The position numbers and the translations under genes are program-made. 19,102 bases of DNA from Carex sylvatica (Eukaryota; Streptophyta; Magnoliopsida; Poales; Cyperaceae): the NCBI GenBank assembly GCA_964058845.1, contig CAXKVR010000881.1:1-19102 (forward strand), given 5' to 3'. The notes beneath the pieces are model-generated. The model was not told the DNA's origin and made no database searches. It worked only from the letters and a program-made list of their open reading frames with translations. Shown here one piece after another: positions 1 to 6,811 of this stretch (its first letter is position 1; each line of letters opens with the position of its first letter).

Positions 1-8
1 CTGCCCAT

Positions 9-121
9 CAAATAGAAGAGCAGGACTGTTATTCTAAATCGAACCGTTTATCTGTGTTGATATCCGTGCATAAAAATATTCAATGGTCCGATTTTGAATA
101 AAGGTCCTGCTCTCCTATTTG
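9..121. repeat. short foldback (MITE-like hairpin)
   Basis: The two ends are imperfect inverted copies of each other. The left arm is about 9-49 and the right arm about 81-121, with roughly 80% matching over about 40 bp by eye. The arms share the core AGAGCAGGAC. The short loop between them makes this a hairpin-type MITE remnant. No clear target-site duplication was found, so its class is unknown. Confidence 0.5.
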
Positions 122-162
122 GAGAGCAGCGGAGTCTGGATCCGGAGAGAATTGAAGACTGT

Positions 163-337
163 GAGTGTCACTGTGTCAGGGTAAAGATATCAACAGAGTC
201 ATTGTGTTTTTCGCAGCGCATCACGACACCAGTCATATTTTATTTTGTTTCGTCTTTTAGTCTTTATAAGTCGTGCGCTGCGTTAATCTATAAAAGCTCT
301 GTCAATAGATTTACCCGTGACTCCGTGAGAGAAGAAG
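163..337. repeat. imperfect inverted repeat, second foldback
   Basis: The left arm (about 163-228) ends in CGCAGCGCATCACGAC and the right arm (about 270-335) begins GTCGTGCGCTGCG, its near-exact reverse complement. Outside this core the arms match more loosely (GGGTAAA and ACAGAG blocks). It lies directly after the hairpin at 9-121, and the two may be parts of one element. A 124-codon reading frame crosses it but has no protein-like features. Confidence 0.4.
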
Positions 338-484
338 TGCATGGTGATATCTGGATTCTTACCCGACCCGACCGGCCCGATGACGACAAATTGGGGCCCA
401 TCAGACATCTCATTGTGCGCTGCGTGAATCCGACCCAATCAGCCAGAGGATTGCTAACATCCGCCTAGGGCAACTCGTGCCCTA

Positions 485-731
485 TGTCCGGGATACTCGT
501 GTCTGAGTCCGAATATAGGATGGGTAAACAGGGATACGGGTAGAGGTATAAAATGGGTAGGGCACGTCTTTTCGAAAAAAAAAATCCGAGTGTACCCGGA
601 CCGAAATGTACCTGTGCCCATCATACCCGTGCCCTTCGTGCCCGTACCCGTGTGTCCGAGTACCTGTGCCCATATCCATGTACCCGTGCCCGCACCCGTA
701 TACACGTGTACCCGTACCCGTACCCAATTTT
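485..731. repeat. CGGGTA / TACCCG hexamer-rich zone (left)
   Basis: The first part (485-572) is G-rich with GGGTA motifs. An A-tract follows at about 577-587, and then C-rich TACCCG/TGCCCG hexamers run from about 594 to 731. The G-rich and C-rich halves are loosely inverted around the A-tract. Hexamers of this kind are known as subterminal repeats of some plant hAT elements, but no terminal inverted repeat or target duplication could be fixed here. The open reading frames across it are low-complexity artefacts. Confidence 0.65.
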
Positions 732-764
732 TTTTTTTATTTCAAATTTTACAAATTTTTCCCT

Positions 765-1650
765 CCTATTTTTTAATTTCTGTTTTTTAAATTCTATTTT
801 TATTTCTGATTTTTAAATTCTACTTTTTAAATTCTACTTTTTAATTTCTGTTTTTTAAATTCCGTTTTTTAAATTCTGTTTTTTAATTTCTGTTTTTTAA
901 ATTCTGTTTTTATTTCTGTTTTTTAATTTCTGTTTTTTAAATTCTGTTTTTAATTTCTGTTTTTTTATTTTCTGTTTTTTTAATTTCTGTTTTTTAATTT
1001 CTGTTTTTTAAATTCTGTTTTTATTTCTGTTTTTTAAATTCTGCTTTTATTTCTGTTTTTTAAATTCTGCTTTTTAATTTCTGCTTTTTAAATTCTGTTT
1101 TTTAATTTCTGTTTTTTAAATTCTGTTTTTATTTCTGTTTTTTAATTTCTGTTTTTTTTATTTCTGTTTTTTAAATTCTGTTTTTATTTCTGTTTATTTA
1201 ATTCTGTTTTTTAGTTTCTGTTTTTTAAATTCTGTTTTTATTTCTGTTTTTTTATTTCTGTTTTTTAAATTCTGTTTTTTATTCTGTTTTTTAATTTCTA
1301 TTTTTTAATTTCTGTTTTTTAAATTCTTTTTTATTTCTGTTTTTTAAATTCTGTTTTTTAATTTCTGTTTTTTAAATTCTGTTTTTTTAATTTTGTTTTT
1401 TAATTTCTGTTTTTTAAATTCTGGTTTTTAAATTCTGTTTTTTAATTTCTGTTTTTTTAAATTCTGTTTTTTAAATTCTGGTTTTATTTCTGTTTTTTAA
1501 TTTATGTTTGTTAAATTCTATTTTTCAATTTATGTTTTTTAAATTCTGTTTTTCAAATTCTGTTTTTTAATTTCTGTTTTTTAAATTCTGTTTTTATTTC
1601 TGTTTTTTAATTTCTATTTTTTAAATTCTGTTTTTTAATTTATTGTTTTA
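765..1650. repeat. T-rich minisatellite, 13-14 bp unit
   Basis: This is a long tandem array of two alternating close variants, TTTTTTAAATTCTG and TTTTTTAATTTCTG, with unit-length slippage in the T-runs and scattered substitutions (GTT to GCT, GGT, ATT). By length it holds roughly 65-70 units. It begins beside the hexamer zone and decays into plain AT-rich DNA after about 1650. It has no coding content. Confidence 0.9.
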
Positions 1651-1714
1651 AAGTTTCTGATTTAATTATATTTTTTATTTATATTTTATTTAACCTATTA
1701 AAAATAAATGAACG

Positions 1715-1906
1715 TTTATAAAATATATTATCAATTTAAAATGAAGGTTTAGAAAATATATTATCAATCTAAAATGTAAACTAAAAATTTCGAGATATAA
1801 ATAAATTATGAAACTATATAATTAGAATAAGAATTTGAAAATAAAATAATATGACTCGTGTAAAGAAATAAATAAATACATTTGTACTTAGCCGAATAAA
1901 TATACA
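1715..1906 (+). repeat. direct repeat, left copy (pairs with 4895-5085)
   Basis: This 192 bp block is repeated in the same orientation at 4895-5085. By eye there are only about six substitutions and one gap, so roughly 96% identity. A shorter sub-repeat (AAAATATATTATCAAT) occurs twice inside each copy. The pair brackets the nested hAT and Mutator-like elements. It lacks the TG..CA ends and an adjacent primer-binding site expected of LTRs, so I do not call it an LTR. Confidence 0.88.
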
Positions 1907-1970
1907 TGTAAAAAAATAAAATAAAGTTCCTGTGACTGCACATGTGTATATATATGTATATTCAAGGAAA

Positions 1971-2020
1971 CGGCCATTTTTATTAATACCCTAAAAAAAT
2001 ATAATTTTAAAAATGCCCTC
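1971..2020 (+). mobile_element. unpaired Mutator-like terminus
   Basis: This segment starts with the same roughly 29 bp as the left end of the Mutator-like element at 3550 (CGGCCATTTTTATTAATACC followed by CTAAAAAAA), with weaker similarity for another 15-20 bp. The only inverted partner in the window (4628-4651) already belongs to the complete element, whose target duplications match. The 9 bp before it (TCAAGGAAA) do not reappear beside any candidate right end. It is probably a truncated relative. A GC-rich stretch with repeated GCGCATG-like words follows at about 2033-2092. Confidence 0.55.
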
Positions 2021-2454
2021 GCATTAGCCCATGTGGCGCATGATGCAGCGCATGTGGCGGCATTTGCGGCGCATGCACCGCATTTGACCTCTGCTGGTAA
2101 ATTAACAAGTCTGGACTGATACAAGGACCAAACTGCAAAAGTAATTACATCAGAATGTAGAGCATTCAAAAATACATATAATTGACACAAATTTCAATTT
2201 ATTTGGATTTTTCTACAGTTAGTTATGAATTTTCAAATTCCAGCTTTCGAATAAACTTTAAACATCGATAACTTTGGCTAGGAAAGTCGGATTTGTGCGT
2301 ATGACCACTTTTCAAAAAGGAGGGACGAGATGGATTTGATTATCACCCAGGGCATTCCCCAGGTATTCGGAGTGTCAGAATTTCAAAAAAATGTCCTTTA
2401 GTGCCTCAAAAATGCATTTTAAGTTTTCGTTCGACAGTAGACGTTGGATCAGCG

Positions 2455-2545
2455 ATATTCAAAGTGACTTAATAAATAGTAAAAAAAATCAGAAAAATAT
2501 AAAATTTGGTCTCCAAGCACATTTCAATATAGAGATCACATCTAA
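2455..2545. repeat. dispersed repeat segment (pairs with 9965-10050)
   Basis: The segment contains AAAAATATAAAATTTGGT followed by a CACATT..AATATA block, which recurs in the same order and orientation at 9965-10050. Matching outside the core is loose. The surrounding 2100-2600 stretch has no gene I can recognise and is probably an old repeat into which the hAT element later inserted. Confidence 0.4.
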
Positions 2546-2607
2546 CGATTCAGATTAACTTTTTGGATTTTGAAAACGAAAAATGACTTATAAGCATATA
2601 TTCTCAT

Positions 2608-3510
2608 TATGGGTGTTCAAACGGTCGATTCGGTTTAAACCGAACTAAAATAACCAAACCAAACTTAAAACCGAAGTTTGAAAATTCAACCGAACTGACC
2701 GAACTAAAATAGCAAACCAAATTAAAACTAAACTATTTAAACCGATTTAAACTTCGGTTTGATCGGTTGAACCAAATTTTCTCAAAAATCAAAACTCAAT
2801 AGACCAACCAAAAACCTTATAATTATCAAATTTTTTTTTACAAGGCATTTGACAATGCATTTGACAATAATTTAAAGTATACAACTAAGAAATACGGCAA
2901 AAAATTCCAAAAAGAAATTAATTTGAGTCACTCCCAAATTAAATGACTCAAGCAAGAAAATCAACAACAAATTTGAATCAGATTTAGTACAGATCACGAG
3001 GAATTGGAGAAGAATGAGCTCCATAGCTCAATTTTGGTATTAATTAGAACGACGAGCCCTCAAAATTAACTTCTTAGTCGAAATCAGAGAATAGGCGGAG
3101 GTATTTCCAGACGAGAATGATTTTGTAGAAACAAGTGAAGTCATCCGACGATCTCTACGCTGCTAGAAGAGTTTTTCGTCGAAGAGATGAGAAATAGTGG
3201 AACAGACATTAGGTTTGAAGAAGGAAGAAGGGGAGAAAGAAAGAAAAAAAAAGAGAGGAGTTGGGAGACAGGGAAAAGAAACAAAAAGAGTTGGAAGATG
3301 GAAAAAGAATCTGCATTTTTATTAAAGAGAATCGGTCGGTTCGGTTCAACCAATTTCAAAATTTTAAGAACTGAACTGAACAAGATAAATCGAATTACAT
3401 AAAAAAAAAGAACCGAACCGATCCATTTAAATCGAAAAATCGAACCATTTAAACCGAATTTTCTCGGTTCGAATTAAAACCAAATAAATCGAACCGTTTG
3501 AACACCCCTA
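2608..3510. mobile_element. hAT-type non-autonomous DNA transposon
   Basis: The left end (from 2608) and the reverse complement of the right end (to 3510) share an 18-bp terminal inverted repeat, TA(T/G)GGGTGTTCAAACGGT. The flanks carry a perfect 8-bp direct repeat, ATTCTCAT, at 2600-2607 and 3511-3518. An 8-bp duplication and a TAGGGGTG-type end are hallmarks of the hAT superfamily. Both subterminal regions (2620-2770 and 3335-3500) are dense in CGGTT/AACCG words, typical transposase-binding motifs of such elements. The 903-bp interior encodes no transposase. Its only ORFs are a purine-rich low-complexity stretch around 3190-3400 and its complement. Movement would need an enzyme supplied elsewhere. 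Confidence 0.9.
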
Positions 3511-3549
3511 ATTCTCATATGCTTATGTAAGTAGAGTAGCCAACCTCTA

Positions 3550-4651
3550 CGGCCATTTTTATTAATACCCTAAAAAAAAAAAATTTACAATACCCCTATG
3601 TTTTTTTTTTTTTATTAATACCCCGACCGCCAGGCCCGCGGGCGGTCCTCTCCCCAAGCAAACTGCCCCCCTCCCCCCGGGCGGTCCTGTCCCCAATCAA
3701 ACCCCCCCACGAGCGATCCACTATCAATCTATTATCCCACCTGTGAACGTCCCTCTCTCTTCTCTGCCTCATTCTGAACCAAAAAGGAAAAAAAAAAAAA
3801 AAAACTGCGCCCAGCCGCCCGTCTCCTGTAACGACAGGTAATATTTTGTAAATTCTATTACTGTAGTATTAATTAGTATTACTGTAGCAACAAGTATTTT
3901 ATATTTTTATTAATTAGCCATTTATTATTGTGCTCGTTATAATTACTGTATAATTACTGTAATACTTATAAAATTATTTTTTAAATGTAGTTTGTTAAGT
4001 AAAAGATGTTAGTTGCACTGTATGTGGACGACAAGCTACAAAAGAGTGTAGATGGCGTGTATTACACGAAAGACGCGGCATTTGGCTTCGAGGTTAATGA
4101 AAATACCACATTTCAGGAACTCAAGCAGATAATATACGAAAAGACTGCTGTAAACTCCAACAGGTATGAAATAGAATTGGCTACACGGATTGACAACTCA
4201 CAAAGGGGTGGGGCGGGGGGTAGACCTTACTTTGTGAGGTTTCCAATAACAGATGCGAATTTGTGGAGAGTTGTGTACAATTTGAGTCTAGTGGGGTCTC
4301 CGTAATGGACATATATTCAAAGAGGGTTCCCCGGGCTGGGGCTGGACCTTCTAGTGCGGTCGGGGCTAGACCTTCCGGTTATGACAATTCGGGTTATGAC
4401 AACCAGGGGTACCATCATCACTCCCTTTATGACAACCACGGGGGTTCGGACTGAGGCAGAGGAGAGGCAGGGAGGGAGGGGGTTCACGGGTGGGGAAAAC
4501 AGATTTATAGCGGACCGCCCGTGGGGGAGGGGTAGTTTGCTTGGGGAGAGGACCGCCCGTGGGCCTGGCAGTCGGGGTATTAATAAAAAAAAAAAAAAAC
4601 ACAGGGGTATTGTTAAAAAAAAAAAATTTAGGGTATTAATAAAAATGGCCG
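3550..4651. mobile_element. Mutator-like element (MULE) with long TIRs
   Basis: Long terminal inverted repeats run from 3550 to about 3780 on the left and about 4442 to 4651 on the right. Both start CGGCCATTTTTATTAATACC. They share a GGCGGTCC-containing GC-rich block and end in a CCTCA..C.GAACC motif. Flanking them is a perfect 9-bp target duplication, CAACCTCTA (3541-3549 and 4652-4660). A 9-bp duplication with TIRs over 200 bp identifies the Mutator superfamily. At 1102 bp the element is far too short for a full MURA-type transposase. Instead its core carries one short frame-broken coding region (4006-4454). It sits about 30 bp from the hAT insertion. Confidence 0.92.
4006..4454 (+). pseudogene. 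PB1-like N-terminal MULE protein remnant, frameshifted
   Basis: The first frame (4006-4305) begins MLVALYVDDKLQKSVDG and reads like an N-terminal PB1/ubiquitin-like fold: a short beta start, then FGFEVNENTTFQELKQIIY, a strand-helix pattern, then RYEIELATRI. N-terminal domains of this kind are known from plant Mutator-like transposases; this match is from memory of the family. The first frame stops soon after NLWRVVYNLS. The protein-like continuation (VMDIYSKRVPR, then a Gly/Ser/Tyr/His-rich tail with SGYDN repeats) is in another frame from about 4290 and stops at 4452-4454. One missing base near 4290 would explain the switch; an intron is the alternative. No DDE catalytic core or zinc knuckle is present. 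The stop lies at the inner edge of the right TIR. Confidence 0.6.
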
Positions 4652-4729
4652 CAACCTCTATATTATATATACATATACATATATGGTTCAGATCGACTTA
4701 TAAGCATCTAACGGTTCATATCGATTTTT

Positions 4730-4900
4730 AAAGTCATTGATTTAAGTAACATTGTTTTAAAATAATTAGTAATTTTGATTTATATTTAAAGTAATTGATT
4801 TAAGCAACATTATTTTAAAATAATTAGTAATTTTGATTTATATTTAAACTAATTGATTTAAGCAATATTTTTTTAAAATAATTAGTAATTTTGATTTATA
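4730..4900 (+). repeat. 58-bp tandem repeat, three units
   Basis: Units start at 4730, 4788 and 4846, with the third a little short. Each reads AAAGTAATTGATTTAAGCAA followed by a TTTTAAAATAATTAGTAATT core, with few differences. The last unit runs straight into the 4895-5085 direct repeat copy. The left copy at 1715 lacks these units. Confidence 0.88.
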
Positions 4901-5085
4901 AAATATATTATCAATTTAAAATGAACGTTTAGAAAATATATTATCAATTAAAATGTAAACTAAAAATTTCGAGATATAAATAAATTATGAAACTATATAA
5001 TTAGAATGAGAATTTGAAAATAAAATAAAATGACTCGTGTAAAGAAATAAATAAATACATTTGTACATAGCCGAATAAACATACA
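4895..5085 (+). repeat. direct repeat, right copy (pairs with 1715-1906)
   Basis: This is a same-orientation copy of 1715-1906, about 96% identical by eye. It ends in a shared TAGCCGAATAAA..ATACA. The sequence after it (5086-5264) is AT-rich and unlike the sequence after the left copy. The duplication could come from unequal exchange, or from two related elements inserted near one another. Confidence 0.88.
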
Positions 5086-5264
5086 AATTTTCGCAAGAAT
5101 AGTTTTTATATATAAGTTAAAATTTTTATTTATTTAGGAATTATAAAGATGCGACTTGATAATTTTATGTATATATATATTAAACTATTCAGATTTTAAA
5201 AGTCGAATTATAAACACGTAATAATATTCGTACAACACTCTAAAAAAAACAGAAAAAAAAATCC

Positions 5265-5465
5265 GAACCGCCCGGCCCCCCTATCCAGACAGCCCTGTCC
5301 CCCGCGGGTACAACGAGCACGGGTATAAGACGGACAGGACACGGTTTTAAAAAAAAAAAACCGTGATGCCCGGCCCGTGATACTCGTCTACCTGTGATAC
5401 CCGTACCTGATTCCTATCCATGTCCGTGCCCGGATATACCCGGCCCGCCCTACTCCTACCCGAGA
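5265..5465. repeat. CGGGTA / TACCCG hexamer-rich zone (right)
   Basis: A GC-rich stretch with CGGGTA motifs (about 5305-5346) is followed by an A-tract (about 5349-5360) flanked by ACGGTTTT and AAAACCGT, and then by C-rich TACCCG/TGCCCG hexamers to about 5463. The order G-rich, A-tract, C-rich is the same as at 485-731. Read from the outside inward on the other strand, it mirrors the left zone. This makes it a candidate opposite end of one large element; no matching target duplication was found. Confidence 0.6.
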
Positions 5466-5812
5466 GCAAAGCACTACAATCAGCTGACCAAAGGACTTCA
5501 GCCCAATCCAAGTGTTAGTCGTGCTTTTATTATGGATTTCACGAGAGGAAAGGCCATCGACAACTGTCACACATATGGTTTTGTATTTCAGATATGTTGT
5601 ATATCAAAAATTACTATAGTTACACAATATTGTGAGTCACCGATCAAGTGCCAAAATAATTTGAACCGTTAAATTATTACTACTTCCTGATCTGCGCTGT
5701 GTTTTTATATTTAATAGGTTTGTTAAATTACAGCTGATAAAATTGTCCATGCAATGACCATGCTGCCTGCTGGTACGAGATGGTAAAGGGTTCAGTTAAC
5801 CATTTATTATGC
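5466..5812. other. non-coding stretch, nothing recognised
   Basis: Short reading frames cross this interval, but none has protein-like composition or a recognisable motif. No repeat partner was found in the window. Confidence 0.5.
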
Positions 5813-5821
5813 CGAACTATT

Positions 5822-5987
5822 GGGATTCGGATCGCTAATGTAACTCAAAATGTGAGTTTAGATCCGGACCGTTCAATTAGAATCCAGCTCGAGGTAATAT
5901 TCATGAGGCCCTTCATAGTCATGCATATCCTAATCGGACTATCCGGATCCAAACTCAGACTTTAAGTTAGTTAAAGGGATCCGAATT
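5822..5987. mobile_element. MITE with 9-bp target duplication
   Basis: The two halves form a long imperfect inverted repeat, left arm about 5822-5885 and right arm about 5927-5987. Shared blocks are ATTCGGATC at the ends, then TGAGTTTAGATCCGGA opposite TCCGGATCCAAACTCA. The flanks carry a perfect direct 9-bp repeat, CGAACTATT, at 5813-5821 and 5988-5996. The duplication length suggests a Mutator-type MITE; an 8-bp hAT reading cannot be excluded because the exact end is uncertain by a base. It has no coding capacity. Confidence 0.72.
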
Positions 5988-6233
5988 CGAACTATTGCAG
6001 ACTATTGAGCTGGTATGTGGTTGCTGAATGCTGATCTGAGAGGGATGTTGGCTGCTGACAAGATCAATTGCTATTTCAGCTGTAGTAGTGCGCTGCTTGT
6101 CCGTCGTCCAGAGAGGATTTATAAGGGGATTTTTTTTGCAAATCTCAAGACCGGACGAACTAATCTCGAAGCAATATGCACCGCACAATTCGTGTGCAGC
6201 ACAGTGACACACTGTCAAGGATCTAAATCAATT

Positions 6234-6389
6234 GAGAATTAATCTTTAGTCTAGTGGGAAAGACACATGATCTTTATGTGAGAAATCATGAGTTCGAAAT
6301 CCGAATAGAGAAAATCATTTGTTATAATATCAAGAGTATTAAATAGTTGGATGATTTGACCTCCAACCTTTACTCAAAAAAATAAAAAA
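6234..6389 (+). mobile_element. tRNA-derived SINE
   Basis: The 5' part resembles a tRNA-type internal polymerase III promoter, with an A-box-like TAGTCTAGTGG at about 6248-6258 and a B-box-like GAGTTCGAAATCC at about 6290-6302. The 3' end is A-rich (about 6375-6389). A 13-bp target duplication with one mismatch flanks it, ATCTAAATCAATT (6221-6233) and ATCTGAATCAATT (6390-6402). A related copy lies in antisense at the right edge of the window (19013-19102). At 156 bp it fits the usual plant SINE size. It lies about 420 bp beyond the ACS stop codon. Confidence 0.78.
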
Positions 6390-6402
6390 ATCTGAATCAA
6401 TT

Positions 6403-6682
6403 TTTTCCAGGTAAGGCAGCGATGCGTAACTCATTACTGTTATCTACTGACATCCGTACGTTTATTTAGATTAAAATGAAATGAAAATAAATCTTCCCAA
6501 CTTTAAAGATACATAAGAAATCTTTCGATCTAATTTCGGACCTAGAAGACAGCTCAACTTTTTTAGGCACTAATAATTTTAGAATTAAATTGCCAGAACT
6601 CAAGAGCTTCAATGAATAATAGATTATTAGTCACTGCATAGGTACTCCTTGGAAGTTGGAACGCACCTTATGTAAATAATTT
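6403..6682. other. 3' flank of the ACS gene, no gene seen
   Basis: This is AT-rich sequence between the SINE and the likely ACS poly(A) signal. It shows no reading frame with protein-like character and no inverted or direct repeat I could pair. Confidence 0.5.
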
Positions 6683-6688
6683 TTTATT
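6683..6688 (-). terminator. candidate poly(A) signal of the ACS gene
   Basis: The minus strand reads AATAAA here, about 125 nt beyond the ACS stop codon, followed by AT-rich sequence. This is a plausible near-upstream element. Plant poly(A) signals are loose, so other sites may be used. Confidence 0.4.
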
Positions 6689-6811
6689 TAATTATATACA
6701 ATTGTATAAATAAGAAAAAGAAAAACTAGATTGCCAGTACTAAAGAACCAAAAAATGAATTTTATCAGTATATCGACTGTTAGCTCAGGCCTGGTCATGC
6801 TGACAAATATC

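Noticed and set aside
94..468. 124-codon plus-strand frame at the left end
   Set aside because: It lies across two foldback repeats and the start of the hexamer zone, has no recognisable domain and uneven composition, and is best explained as chance.
454..816. Several frames reading GTGTG-, PVPV- or RARTR-type repeats on both strands
   Set aside because: They are translations of the TACCCG/CGGGTA hexamers in all frames, so they are low-complexity artefacts.
3141..3402. Lysine-rich plus-strand frame and serine/phenylalanine-rich minus-strand frame inside the hAT element
   Set aside because: Both are opposite readings of a purine-rich stretch, with no domain and no homologous look to a transposase.
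1715..5085. LTR retrotransposon defined by the 190-bp direct repeats
   Set aside because: There are no TG..CA ends, no tRNA primer-binding site after the left copy, no polypurine tract before the right copy, no gag or pol sequence and no target duplication.
6015..6242. 75-codon frame and its minus-strand shadow just before the SINE
   Set aside because: Composition is mixed and no motif, splice context or conserved partner was found. The evidence is insufficient to call a gene.
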